Assembly (NCBI GenBank): GCA_036013505.1
Contig: CP107851.1
Span: forward strand, 8,790,001-8,854,000
Direction of reading: 5' to 3'
DNA length: 64,000 nucleotides
Source of the DNA: Streptomyces sp. NBC_00510
Lineage (GTDB): Bacteria > Actinomycetota > Actinomycetes > Streptomycetales > Streptomycetaceae
The notes under the pieces were generated by a model, which did no database searches, was not told where the DNA came from, and was given only the letters and a program-made list of their open reading frames with translations. A program made the translations under genes and the position numbers. Each line of letters starts with the position of its first letter. The first letter of the stretch is position 1. Positions 25,853 through 34,625 of the stretch are shown here, in pieces.

Positions 25853-26539
25853 GTATGAGTACCTTTTGGCCGCCCGGGGAGACCTGGGACGCGGGCGGCG
25901 GACAGAGAGGTGCCCGGCGGTCGCCGGCCACCCGGGAGACGGCCTGGGCAGGCCTGCGCCGGGGCGAGTTGCCCCTCAGGTCGAACGCCCGACCGAGTCC
26001 TTGGTCACGAGCGATGAGAAAACCACACTTGATCAAGGATGCATAGGGGTGAGCGTGTGTTACCGCTGGTCAGGGCGCAGGCCGGCCCGGAGGTGAGCGA
26101 CGGATCCCGGAACGGGCCGCATGAACCCGAAGGAGGGGGAGGCCGCGGCCGTTGGAACGGGAGGGTCTGGCCCGGCAGCCTGGCGCCCAACGCGCGCAGG
26201 GCGAGCGGCCCTTCGGGTGGCTGCCTGCGGCGGTGGGTGGCCGGCAGTTGCAACCCACCGCTCACAGGGCCATGTGCATCGGTGGTCATCGCCACCGATG
26301 CGGCATTCCGAGTCAACCCGATCAGCAGGTGTGAAACCGGGCGGCGTGGCGGGGTGCTGGGTGGTTGTCACTCCAACGGCGGTGTGGCCGCCGGGGAGGC
26401 TCCGCACTGATGGCGAACGTGGCGCCGGCGAGCCACCCGTGGCGCGCCTACCGCGACGCGTCCGGGCAGTGCAAAGGGTGAGGTTCGCGGCCCTTCCGGC
26501 AGCGCGAACCCCACCCTGGCACGGGGGAGAGGCGTCAGG
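25853..26539. other. Long intergenic stretch without a supported gene
   Basis: These 687 bp separate the subtilase from a small hydrophobic gene on the same strand. Several Arg/Pro-rich frames overlap one another, none with a ribosome site or family motif. It must hold the subtilase promoter; ACCACACTTGATC near 26026 is the only A/T-rich patch. Confidence 0.4.
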
Positions 26540-26707
26540 TCACCATCGGTACCAGCGGCGGCGCCCGCCGCCCTCGGCGGCCCGGAACACGAACCCGAGC
26601 AGCCACACCACCAGCACGATGATGGCGATCCACCACAGGGCCTTGAGGGCGAACCCGGCGCCGAACAGGATCAGGGCCAGCAGCAGGACGAGAAGCAAAG
26701 GAACCAT
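26540..26707 (-). CDS. Small hydrophobic membrane protein
   Basis: GGAGGTTGACGAC precedes the ATG at 26707, giving 55 residues: two hydrophobic runs (about 2-20 and 22-39) and a basic tail GGGRRRWYRW. This type of short hydrophobic protein is common in streptomycetes, often near stress genes. No function is known. A similar small hydrophobic protein is at 63862. Confidence 0.75.
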   Translation of the reverse strand: MVPLLLVLLLALILFGAGFALKALWWIAIIVLVVWLLGFVFRAAEGGGRRRWYRW

Positions 26708-26872
26708 GTCGTCAACCTCCTGACCCCGCGTCTGCCCCGACGCGCGATCGCCATGCGTGAACCACAGGGCACCGGATGGCGTGCGAACGGGCCCGCCGTT
26801 TTCGGCATGGAACCCCAAGGGCCGGAAAGGGGCAGGTCATGGCCGTCACCGGCCACGCACCGAGGAGGACTC

Positions 26873-27055
26873 ATGGCCACGCCAGAACAAGACCGCCGGA
26901 AGAGCGCCAGGACCGACGACGTCACCCTGCGACCCCGTACGGAATCCCAGGACGAAGGACGCCGCGACTCCTCGCCCCGTGAGCAGGGCACCGTCGGGGA
27001 CGCCCTCCGCAAGGCGATGGAGGAGGCGGCGGTCGACAGGGACGACTTCGCCTGA
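26873..27055 (+). CDS. Small hydrophilic protein, unknown
   Basis: GAGGACTC precedes the ATG at 26873; the product has 60 residues, rich in Asp, Glu, Arg and Ser, ending EAAVDRDDFA. No hydrophobic core is evident and it may be disordered. I do not recognise a family. It is divergent from the hydrophobic protein gene. Confidence 0.5.
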   Translation: MATPEQDRRKSARTDDVTLRPRTESQDEGRRDSSPREQGTVGDALRKAMEEAAVDRDDFA

Positions 27056-27183
27056 GCCCCGCGAAAACCGTTGGTCGACCTGGTGACCGAGGGCCGAGAC
27101 TGAAGGGCTCATCACGCCGGACGGACAGAACGGGGCCGGAACTGACGTACAACCGGGACACCCTTCCCTTTCCCGAGAACCGC

Positions 27184-27906
27184 GTGCCTCCCGCCTCCCT
27201 CACGAGCATGCACGACTGGGCCGATCTCGACCCGGGTCGCCACCCCTTCGCCTGGGACGAGGAAGAGGAGGCCCGTCTCCGTGCGCTGGTCCGTGAATGG
27301 GTGCCACCCGTGCTCTCCGGTATGGCGGGCTGGTGGGAGGGCGAGCACTGGTGCGAACGCCAGGTGGACGCGATCATCCGGGAGCGGTACGGGACCTGGG
27401 CGCAGGGATGGAACTGGTGCTACCGGTACGGCGGGGTGATCGGCAGTTGGGTCACCGGAGCCGGCTCGGTGACGACCCCCGACGAGACCGCCGCCCGCGT
27501 CGTCGCCGCGCTGCTGGAGTGGCGGGAGTGGTTGGAGACGACGGCTCGGCGCTTCGTCGAGCTGGCACCGCCGCCGGATGCCTCCCCGGAGGATCTCAGC
27601 TGGCATCTTGAGCGGGCCTGCGTCCGGCTCGTGACGTACGCACTCGACTCCGGCGCGGAGGGCGGCTGGCACGGGCAGGCAGGTCTGCTCCTGCGCTGGT
27701 ACCTGACCACCAACGGCATGAGCCAGGCCGACGCCGGACGGGCGGTCGAGGCCGCGATCGGCGGCCGGTTCCAGAGCTGGGTCGCCCCTGCGCGGACACT
27801 GGTCGAATCGGTCGGTGAGGACCTCGCCGTCGGCCTCACCGGCCACGCCCCCTACCAGGACCACCGTGAGCGAGCGGACCTGGAGGACCGCCATGACCGC
27901 TCCTGA
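27184..27906 (+). CDS. Unknown protein, overlapping partner of the Fic gene
   Basis: The 240-residue frame from GTG 27184 (a second ATG lies at codon 9) is Trp-rich (WWEGEHWCERQ, WAQGWNWCYRYGG) and mostly helical; no family is recognised. Its last 14 bp overlap the Fic gene, so the two are made together. I looked for the Fic inhibitory motif (S/T-x-x-x-E-G/N) and did not find it, so an antitoxin role is only suggested by position. Confidence 0.65.
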   Translation: MPPASLTSMHDWADLDPGRHPFAWDEEEEARLRALVREWVPPVLSGMAGWWEGEHWCERQVDAIIRERYGTWAQGWNWCYRYGGVIGSWVTGAGSVTTPDETAARVVAALLEWREWLETTARRFVELAPPPDASPEDLSWHLERACVRLVTYALDSGAEGGWHGQAGLLLRWYLTTNGMSQADAGRAVEAAIGGRFQSWVAPARTLVESVGEDLAVGLTGHAPYQDHRERADLEDRHDRS

Positions 27907-28498
27907 CAGCCTCGCGACCTGGCTGCGCGTACGCCGCGAGTCCGCCTGGCACCAGGCACCCGCCCTGCGACGGGTGCAGCCCGCGCGCGACGGGTTCCGC
28001 GCCTGGTGCGAAGGGCCGGTACGCCGGCACGACCCCGTCCGCGCGGAGCGCCTGCTCGCCGCCCACACCCTGGCCCGCGCCGACGCCGCCCGCCGGGCCC
28101 CGCTGGACTTCGCCCTGCTGGCCGGCTGGCAGCGCGAGGTCTTCGGCGGGGGACAGGCGCCGTTCCGCGAGACGGACGCACATGCGAAGGCCGGCCGCGA
28201 ACGCTACGGCCTGACGTCGACGACCCAGGCCGACTTCGCCGCCTGCCTGCGCGAGGCGACCGACCCGCAGATCCCGCCGGCGGCACGCGCGGCCCGCGCG
28301 TACCTCGACGTGGCGTTCTTCCACCCCTTCACCGACGGCAATGCCCGTGCGGCCCTGCTGACCCTGGTCCACGTCCTGGCCCGGGAGGACATCGTCCTCC
28401 CGGAGGTCGGCCCGCTCCAGACGACCCGCTACGCGGACGACCCGGCGGGCGCCGCCGACCTGGCCACGCTCATCGGCGTGCTCAACCGGCGCTGGTAG
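27893..28498 (+). CDS. Fic-domain protein
   Basis: The ATG at 27893 overlaps the upstream gene and gives 201 residues. The Fic core motif is HPFTDGNARA (about 144-153), a full match to HPFx(D/E)GNxR, so the AMP-transfer (or other NMP/phospho-transfer) chemistry should be intact. The helix before it, ARAYLDVAFF, is typical. The N-terminal 60 residues are unusual and Arg-rich. No self-inhibiting motif was seen. It may modify a cellular target as a toxin or housekeeping modifier. Confidence 0.85.
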   Translation: MTAPDSLATWLRVRRESAWHQAPALRRVQPARDGFRAWCEGPVRRHDPVRAERLLAAHTLARADAARRAPLDFALLAGWQREVFGGGQAPFRETDAHAKAGRERYGLTSTTQADFAACLREATDPQIPPAARAARAYLDVAFFHPFTDGNARAALLTLVHVLAREDIVLPEVGPLQTTRYADDPAGAADLATLIGVLNRRW

Positions 28499-28690
28499 CG
28501 CGAGGGCGGGATGGCGAGGTCGGCGCGCCGCCGGGACCTCGAAGGGCTCCAAGGGGTCGCCGTCGACGCGCCGACCGGTGCGAGCCTATGCCCCGGCTCG
28601 CCTCTCCAGCGTGCCCGAGAGCCGATGGCGCCGCATCCTGGACGTGCGGCCTCGCCACCTTCCGCCCTGGCCGGCGAGGCCGCTCATCGG

Positions 28691-29191
28691 TCAGGGCCGA
28701 CGGCGAGCGCCGGGACGTCCGGACCGGTCAGGTGCCACGAGACCGTGACGGGCCCCGGCAGTGCTCCTCCCGCCGCGGGATCGCGCGGGTTGCCGCAGTT
28801 CGATGAGGTTGTCCTCGAGGTCCGCGAGGTAGGCGAAGCGGGTTCCGGGCCGCAGCGCCGGGGCCGGCGGGGTGACGGTGCGGCCGCCGTGGGCGGCCGC
28901 GGCGGCGAGGACGGCGCCGAGGTCGTCGACGGTCAGGGCCCAGTGGAAGTACCCCTGGGTGCCCGCGCCGTCGAGGGGGTCGCCGAACCGCTGGGGCGTG
29001 GACCCGGCGCGTTCGGTGAGTTCGAGCGCCGCGCCGCCCGGGCCGGTGAGGAAGGAGATCCGGACGCCCGCCTCGGGGATGACGGTGCGGTACTCCTCCT
29101 GGAAGCCGAACGCCTCGGTGTAGTAACGGCATTGCCGGTCGAGGTCCGCGACGGAGAGCCCGATGTGGTGGAAGGACGAGCGGATGGTCAT
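28691..29191 (-). CDS. VOC-family protein (glyoxalase fold)
   Basis: The 166-residue protein has the paired beta-alpha-beta-beta-beta units of the vicinal-oxygen-chelate family with likely metal ligands His8/9 (FHHIGLSV), Glu (ALELTE), His (YFHWALTV) and Glu (NLIEL). The last 35 residues are Arg/Gly-rich and probably not part of the fold. It is the last gene of a three-gene operon after two SDRs, 22 bp behind the second. Confidence 0.85.
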   Translation of the reverse strand: MTIRSSFHHIGLSVADLDRQCRYYTEAFGFQEEYRTVIPEAGVRISFLTGPGGAALELTERAGSTPQRFGDPLDGAGTQGYFHWALTVDDLGAVLAAAAAHGGRTVTPPAPALRPGTRFAYLADLEDNLIELRQPARSRGGRSTAGARHGLVAPDRSGRPGARRRP

Positions 29192-29213
29192 GGCGGGTTG
29201 TCCTCCGTGCGGC

Positions 29214-29975
29214 TCAGCGGGCGGTGTATCCGCCGTCGACGGGCAGGGCGGCGCCGGTGACGAAGCTGGACCGCCGCGAGCACAGCCACATCACGGCGTC
29301 GGCCATCTCCTCGGGTTCGGCGATCCTGCCGAGGGGGTGGGCCGCCACCCGGGCCGCCATCACCTCCGGTGAACGTCCCTCGGCGATGAGCGGGGTGCTG
29401 ACCAGTCCGGCGACGACGGCGTTGACGCGGATGCCGTCGGCCGCGTGGTCGAGGGCCGCGGTGCGGGTGAGCCCGATGACACCGTGTTTGGCGGCCGTGT
29501 ACCCGGCGAAGCCCGCGACGCCGACGACACCGGCCCCGGAGGCGATGTTGACGACGGAGCCGAAGCCCTGGGCCCGCATCCGGCGCAGCTGGTACTTCAT
29601 GGACAGGAACGTCCCGCGCAGGTCGGTGGCGATCATGCGGTCGAACGTGCCGGTGGGGTAGTCGGCGGTCGTGCGCAGGTCGTCGCCGCCGCTGATGCCG
29701 GCGCTGTTGACCCCGAAGTCGAGGCGTCCGGTCTCACCGACAGCGGTACGGACGGCGTGTGCCACGGAGTCCTCGTCGGTGACGTCGCACTCGACGGCGC
29801 GTGCGGTGCCGCCGGCCCGGTCGATGAGGTGCACGGTCTCTTCCAGGGTCGCCGGGGTGCGTCCGGCGACGGTGACGGTGCAGCCGGCCGCCGCCAGGGC
29901 GATGGCGCTCGCCCGGCCGATGCCGGTGCCGCCGCCGGTGACCAGGGCCGTGGTGCCGTTGAATTCGTCAGGCAT
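29214..29975 (-). CDS. Short-chain dehydrogenase/reductase (SDR)
   Basis: Classical 253-residue SDR: TGGGTGIG (about 13-20), NSAG (where NNAG is usual), Ser in NIASGAG and YTAAK (about 159-163), ending FVTGAALPVDGGYTAR. The Arg after the first motif (AGRT) points to NADP. Second gene of the operon SDR-SDR-VOC behind the TetR operator at 31082-31133. Confidence 0.92.
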   Translation of the reverse strand: MPDEFNGTTALVTGGGTGIGRASAIALAAAGCTVTVAGRTPATLEETVHLIDRAGGTARAVECDVTDEDSVAHAVRTAVGETGRLDFGVNSAGISGGDDLRTTADYPTGTFDRMIATDLRGTFLSMKYQLRRMRAQGFGSVVNIASGAGVVGVAGFAGYTAAKHGVIGLTRTAALDHAADGIRVNAVVAGLVSTPLIAEGRSPEVMAARVAAHPLGRIAEPEEMADAVMWLCSRRSSFVTGAALPVDGGYTAR

Positions 29976-30041
29976 CTCGTGGTGCCCTTCCCGGCGGGCC
30001 GCCCATTCCCGGGCGGGCCCGCCGCTCGTGCGGAGGTGGTG

Positions 30042-31001
30042 TCAGGCGCTGGTCACGGAGGACGCGATCATGTCGAGGGAGACCTGCCACAGCAGCGCCG
30101 CCCGGTCGGGGTCCACGGCGTGGGCGGCGACGCCGCGGCGTACCCCGGGGGTGTGCGGGGCGGCCTCGTTGCAGTCCTCGAAGTAGCGGCCGGAGACCCC
30201 TTCGACCAGCGGCGATGCGGCGAGCAGCACGGAGGTGGCGGCTCCCTGCTCGATGTCCTTCCAGGACACGTCGGTGCTGGTGGCATCGAAGGTGGTGGGG
30301 CTGTTGGAGATGTCACCGATGTGGCGGCCGAGGCGGGTGGTGGTGATCCGGCCGGGGTTGAGGGCGTTGACGGCGATCAGGTCCGCTGCCCACCGGCGGG
30401 CCGCCTCGACGGTGAACAGGACGTTGGCGGTCTTGGACTGGCTGTAGGCCGCCCAGGGGTCGTAGGGGTGGTGCTCGAAGTGGAAGTCGTCGAACAGCAC
30501 ATCGCCGTTGACGTGGCCGACCGAGCTGACGGCGACCACGCGTGCCCCGCGTGCCGCGGCGAGGGCGTCGTGCAGGCCGGTGGCGAGGGTGAAGTGGCCG
30601 AGGTGGTTGGTGGCGAACTGCAGCTCCCAGCCCTCCTTGGTCCGCTCCAGCGGCGAGGCCATCACCCCGGCGTTGATGACCAGGACGTGCAGCGGTCCCG
30701 TCCAGGAATCCACGAAGGCACGCACGGATCCCTGGTCGGCGAGGTCGAGCAGGGCGGCGCGCACGCTTCCCGGGCCGCTCGCCGGAGTGATCTCCCGGGC
30801 GACCCGGGTGCCCGCGGCCAGGTCGCGGACGCCGATGGTGACCTCGGCCCCGGCGGCGGCGAGGGTGCGCGCGGTCTCGCGGCCGATGCCGGAGGCCGCC
30901 CCGGTGACGATGGCACGCCGGCCCGCGAGGTCGACGCCGGCGAGCACGTCGGCGGCGGTGGTCTGCGCTCCGAAGGGCGTGGTGATGAGTTGGTCGGTCA
31001 T
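30042..31001 (-). CDS. SDR, retinol-dehydrogenase-like
   Basis: GGAGAACGTC precedes the ATG at 31001; the product has 319 residues. TGAASGIGRETA (about 34-45), NAGVM, catalytic Ser in VSSVGHV and YSQSK mark an SDR of the longer retinol/WW-oxidoreductase-like type. Substrate unknown. First gene of a minus-strand operon and divergent from a TetR gene, with two operator-like palindromes in the gap. Confidence 0.92.
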   Translation of the reverse strand: MTDQLITTPFGAQTTAADVLAGVDLAGRRAIVTGAASGIGRETARTLAAAGAEVTIGVRDLAAGTRVAREITPASGPGSVRAALLDLADQGSVRAFVDSWTGPLHVLVINAGVMASPLERTKEGWELQFATNHLGHFTLATGLHDALAAARGARVVAVSSVGHVNGDVLFDDFHFEHHPYDPWAAYSQSKTANVLFTVEAARRWAADLIAVNALNPGRITTTRLGRHIGDISNSPTTFDATSTDVSWKDIEQGAATSVLLAASPLVEGVSGRYFEDCNEAAPHTPGVRRGVAAHAVDPDRAALLWQVSLDMIASSVTSA

Positions 31002-31081
31002 GACGTTCTCCAGGAAGGCGGTGATGCGGGGCACGCGTGCGGCCGGTGGCGCACGGGCACGGTGCCGCCGTACTCTCGTAT

Positions 31082-31133
31082 CCGGAACTGGTTCCGGTTC
31101 GCTTCAGGACTGTAAGCGGAACCGGTTCCGCTT
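31082..31133. promoter_or_regulatory. Paired palindromic operators (TetR sites)
   Basis: AAGCGGAACCGGTTCCGCTT (31114-31133) is a perfect 20-bp palindrome. CCGGAACTGGTTCCGG (31082-31097) is a second copy of its core with one mismatched central pair. They lie between the divergent SDR and TetR genes and share the half-site GGAAC. Confidence 0.85.
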
Positions 31134-31161
31134 GCAAGTGGCGGCGGGAAGGGAGACGGGA

Positions 31162-31752
31162 TTGACCGGCGACGACGAGGCCCCGGCACGGCGCGGCAGA
31201 CCCCTGCGCGCCGACGCGCAGCGCAACGAGGACCGGGTGCTGGAGGCGGCGGCCGCGGCTTTCGCGCAGGACGGCATCGGCGCCTCCGTCAAGGACATCG
31301 CCCGCGACGCCGGCGTCGGCGTCGGAACGCTCTACCGCCGCTTCCCCTCCAAGGAACTGCTGGTCGAGGCGACCTACCGGCACGAAGTGCAGCGCCTGTG
31401 CGAGGCGGCGCCCCACCTGGCGGCCACGCACCCACCGGAGGAGGCCCTGCGCACCTGGATGGAGTCCTTCATCGACTTCATGGCCGCCAAGCACGGCATG
31501 GCCGACGCGCTGCGCGTGGTGCTGACCGACGACAGCGAGAAGATGCACACCCGGGCCCTGCTCGCCGAGGCCATCACCCACCTGCTCGCCCCCAGGGGCG
31601 GGGGAGACGGGCCGATGGCCCGCCCGGACGTCGACCCGCAGGACGTCCTCATGGCCCTCGGCGGGATCAGCCTCATGGCCGCCAGCGAGGAACACCGCGA
31701 CCTGGCCACCCGGCTCATCGACCTGCTGCTCCACGGCATCGTGCGCAGCTGA
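31162..31752 (+). CDS. TetR-family repressor
   Basis: TTG 31162 with GGGAAGGGAG upstream is the best start (a GTG at 31138 is in frame but lies closer to the operator). The 196-residue product has the TetR domain: RVLEAAAAAFAQDG, then VKDIARDAGVGVGTLYRRFPSKELL (in two parts, about 40-62), followed by a helical ligand domain. It most likely represses the SDR-SDR-VOC operon and itself. Confidence 0.9.
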   Translation: MTGDDEAPARRGRPLRADAQRNEDRVLEAAAAAFAQDGIGASVKDIARDAGVGVGTLYRRFPSKELLVEATYRHEVQRLCEAAPHLAATHPPEEALRTWMESFIDFMAAKHGMADALRVVLTDDSEKMHTRALLAEAITHLLAPRGGGDGPMARPDVDPQDVLMALGGISLMAASEEHRDLATRLIDLLLHGIVRS

Positions 31753-31848
31753 TACGCCGCGGCCGGGCCCGGCGGTGCGGGTCGGGCCGGATGCCGTACG
31801 GCTGCGCGCTGCCGCGCGTCCCCGGAGCGGCGGACGGCTCGACCAGGC

Positions 31849-32724
31849 TCAGGCGGAGTGGTCGTCGTAGAGGGCCCGGTGCCGGAGGACGAAGCTCTCG
31901 ACGTCCAGGGGGTCGTCGCCGCCGATCCGCTTCACCAGGTCGTTCATGCCGGAGAAGACGCCGTCGCGGTAGTCGAGGGCGACGGCGAGGAGATGCTGGA
32001 TGAGGTGGGGGGAGGCGCCGCGCTTCTCCAGGATGGCGGCGAATTCGTCGAGGTCGATCGGCACGTAGCCGACGTGACGCCCCAGGTCGCGTGACATGGC
32101 CTCGGCGATCTCGTAGTGGTCGAGTTCGACGGCTCCGTAGAGCGGGTAGATCTTGCCGGCGTGCGGGGCGGGGTCCTCGAGGATGGCCGCGATCACCTTC
32201 GCCTGGTCTTCGGCGGCGATCGGGGCGTGCCGCCCGTCGGCGAAGGGGAAGCGCAGTTCACCGGTCCCGTTCCACATGTTGGTCAGCCATTCCGCGAAGA
32301 AGGTGGGACGCAGGTGGGTGACCGCGACAGGGGAGCGGTCCAACAGGCGTTCGGCGACCCAGTGCTGGCGCGCCGCGTTGCTGGCGGCCTCGCGGCGGGC
32401 GGAGATCTGCGACATGTTCACGATCGCTCCCACCTCGTTCTCCTCGGCCGCCTGGGCGAGGTTCGCTGTGGCGTCCATCAGGCCGGGGAAGATGGGGTAC
32501 GCGAAGTAGGCGGCGTCGATGCCCTCGGTCGCGTGGGCCAGGGAGTCGAGGTCGTGGACGTCGCCGACCACGACCTCCGCGCCGAGCTCGGCGAGCGCCT
32601 CGGAACGTCCGTCGACGCGGCGGACCAGGGCGCGGACGCGGTGGCCGCGCTGCAGCAGCGATTCGGTGGTGTACCTGCCGGTCTGGCCGGTGGCTCCGAT
32701 CACCAGAAGTGTGCGGTTCGTCAT
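31849..32724 (-). CDS. NmrA-like NAD(P)-binding protein
   Basis: GGAAGATGCC precedes the ATG at 32724, giving 291 residues. The Rossmann motif IGATGQTGRYTTESLL (about 8-23) and the lack of YxxxK fit atypical SDRs of the NmrA/quinone-reductase-like group, which bind NAD(P) as redox sensors or reduce quinones. It is 23 bp behind the HxlR gene and so in the same operon; HxlR proteins often answer to quinones or electrophiles. Confidence 0.87.
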   Translation of the reverse strand: MTNRTLLVIGATGQTGRYTTESLLQRGHRVRALVRRVDGRSEALAELGAEVVVGDVHDLDSLAHATEGIDAAYFAYPIFPGLMDATANLAQAAEENEVGAIVNMSQISARREAASNAARQHWVAERLLDRSPVAVTHLRPTFFAEWLTNMWNGTGELRFPFADGRHAPIAAEDQAKVIAAILEDPAPHAGKIYPLYGAVELDHYEIAEAMSRDLGRHVGYVPIDLDEFAAILEKRGASPHLIQHLLAVALDYRDGVFSGMNDLVKRIGGDDPLDVESFVLRHRALYDDHSA

Positions 32725-32747
32725 GGCATCTTCCTGTTCGTACAAGG

Positions 32748-33413
32748 TCATCGGGCGGTCGTGGGATGGCCGTCGGGCAGGGTGAACAGCTCGAAGAACA
32801 GCCGGGCGGTTCCGGGGTCGCCGTCCACCGCGAGGTCCGTGGACGCCATCGCGTCGCCGACGGACACCCGGCCCTTGGCCAGGGCGTAGAAGGTCTCCTT
32901 CTCGCAGGTCAGCCGCAGACCGGGCGTGACCGGTGCGGCCCCGATCTCCGCCCGCACCCGCTCACCGTCGCCCTGGAGCCAGAAGGTCTCCTCGCCCACG
33001 ACCAGCTCCGTCAGCGTGGCGAATCCTGCCGCTTCGCCCGGCGCCGTCAGGCGCATGGCCACCACGCTCCAGGCGGCGCGGTCGGCGTATCCCGGCGGTG
33101 GATCTTCCAGCCCTCCGCCCCACTCGGCGAGGGAGCCCAGGAGGGGCATCAGGGCCGCACCTCGGGCCCCGAGCTCGTAGGCCGCAGCACGCCCCGGGCC
33201 GGGCAGCGTGGTCCGGCGTACGACGTCGTGATCCGCCAGGTGCTTCAGCCGTGCGGCGAGGAGGCTGGTGCCCATCCCCGGGAGGGCGTCGAGCAGATCG
33301 CTGTAGCGGCGGGGCCCCAAGGTGAGCTCTCGCACGATCAGCAGTGTCCATCGCTCCCCGAGGACGTCCAGTGCCCGGGCGATGTGGCAGATCTGTTCGT
33401 AAGAGCGGCTCAT
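32748..33413 (-). CDS. HxlR-family regulator with SCP2-like C-terminal domain
   Basis: The 221-residue protein has an HxlR winged helix (about 1-105; LGERWTLLIVRELTLGPRRYSDLL and LAARLKHLADHDVV) and then about 110 residues resembling an SCP2/sterol-carrier domain (LTCEKETFYALAKGRVSVGDA, ending with VDGDPGTARLFFELF). Single-domain HxlR proteins have about 110 residues, so a ligand domain has been added. It leads an operon with the NmrA-like gene and has an inverted repeat 35 bp upstream. Confidence 0.88.
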   Translation of the reverse strand: MSRSYEQICHIARALDVLGERWTLLIVRELTLGPRRYSDLLDALPGMGTSLLAARLKHLADHDVVRRTTLPGPGRAAAYELGARGAALMPLLGSLAEWGGGLEDPPPGYADRAAWSVVAMRLTAPGEAAGFATLTELVVGEETFWLQGDGERVRAEIGAAPVTPGLRLTCEKETFYALAKGRVSVGDAMASTDLAVDGDPGTARLFFELFTLPDGHPTTAR

Positions 33414-33447
33414 GTGGCCTCCTCCAGGAGCGCTGGCACTTCTACAT

Positions 33448-33467
33448 CACGTAGTCAGAGCTACGTG
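33448..33467. promoter_or_regulatory. HxlR operator-like inverted repeat
   Basis: CACGTAG (33448-33454) and CTACGTG (33461-33467) are perfect 7-bp arms with a 6-bp spacer, just upstream of the HxlR start at 33413, in a short A/T-rich patch. Confidence 0.7.
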
Positions 33468-33593
33468 TTTTAGAACTGAGCGGCAAGCCGAAGTCTTCCC
33501 GAACGCGGGCATCAATCCGCACCGTGTGCCGGTGGGCCGGAACACGGGGCGGGGGACCTGCGGGCCCTTCGCGAGTTGTTCACTCGTCAACGA

Positions 33594-34226
33594 ATGCCCG
33601 GACCGGAGAACACCGCCGACGGCTCGACGCTGAACCAGGTCTTCGCGAGCAGCTGGGACGCCGTCGGCGCGCAGCGCTACCGCGACGCGCAGGTCAGCAC
33701 CATCAACTCCGGTGCGGCGGGCTCCAACAGGCGGTCGGACGTGGCGATCGACGCGCGGGGAACGCCGCCGTCGTGTGGGAGGAGGACGCGGACGGCAACG
33801 GCGGGATCAACGTCGGCCTCGCCGAACTCACCCCGACCGGTACCTTCCGCCTCACCCGCCGGGTGGCCAACACCCTCACCGACGGCCGGCAGACCAGGCC
33901 CTCCGTGGCGATGACCGCGGACGGACGACTGGTCGCCGCGTGGACCGACGAGTACACCACCGGCACCGGCACGCTCGTCCGTCCTGAGCGGGTCCACCAC
34001 CGGCTCTGGTCGGCCGCGGGCACGCCGTCGGCCGCCGAACAGCGGACCACGCCGGACGGCTCCGACAGCGGTCCGTACGTCGATGAACGTCGTGACCGGC
34101 GGCGGCCAGGGCGGCCCGGCGGTGACGGTCGCGCCCAGCGGCCGGCTCGCGCTGACGTACTCCGACGACTACGACCAGAACGGCCACAACGAGATGCGGC
34201 TGCGCGACGCCTTCCGCAACGCCTGA
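33594..34226 (+). pseudogene. Frameshifted secreted beta-propeller-like protein
   Basis: Three frames continue one protein. Frame one gives SSWDAVGAQRYRDAQVSTIN and SDVAIDARG; near 33760 it passes to a second frame with NAAVVWEEDADGNGGINVG and PSVAMTADGRLVAAWTDEY; near 34080 to a third with GGPAVTVAPSGRLALTYSDD and a final ADAFRNA-like end at TGA 34224-34226. The repeated pattern (V/A-x-D-x-x-G-x-A-x-V-W-D) is that of extracellular beta-propeller-type repeats. No signal peptide remains. At least two one-base changes break it, the first in a G run. Confidence 0.7.
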
Positions 34227-34256
34227 CCCGCACCGGCCGGGCCCGTCCGGCTCATG

Positions 34257-34625
34257 TCAGGGCGTGGCCCTGAGCGCACAGGCGACGACCGCGGTCACGG
34301 TGTGAGGGCCCACTCCGGAGGGCACCGCGTTCACCGTCCACCCGGTGGAGGGGTTCGCGAAGGGGACGCTGGTCACGATCGTGGCCCTGGTGACCTGGAA
34401 TCCGCCGCTGATGGCCAACTCGCCCGTGGGGCAGCACAACGTGTGGTCGGCGCCGTCCGCCGTGTACGTGAACATCAGGGTATGGGCACCGGAGAGCCCG
34501 CCGGGGGCGCCCGCGACACCGGGGTTGCCCTGAGGCCCGGCGGGCCCGGTCTGGCCGCTCTGGCCGGGGGGACCTGCGGGACCGGCCGGTCCCTGCGGTC
34601 CGGGAGGACCGGGGATGCCCGTCAT
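34257..34625 (-). CDS. Collagen-like Gly-X-Y protein with C-terminal globular domain
   Basis: The 122-residue protein starts at an ATG overlapping the phosphatase stop (ATGA at 34622-34625). Residues about 3-43 are 14 unbroken Gly-X-Y triplets rich in Pro and Gln (GIPGPPGPQGPAGPAGPPG and on), enough to form a short collagen-like triple helix. The remaining 75 residues are beta-rich with two adjacent Cys (TLCCPTGELAISGGFQ). No signal peptide is present. Pairing of such a protein with a SpoIIE phosphatase is unexpected. Confidence 0.75.
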   Translation of the reverse strand: MTGIPGPPGPQGPAGPAGPPGQSGQTGPAGPQGNPGVAGAPGGLSGAHTLMFTYTADGADHTLCCPTGELAISGGFQVTRATIVTSVPFANPSTGWTVNAVPSGVGPHTVTAVVACALRATP

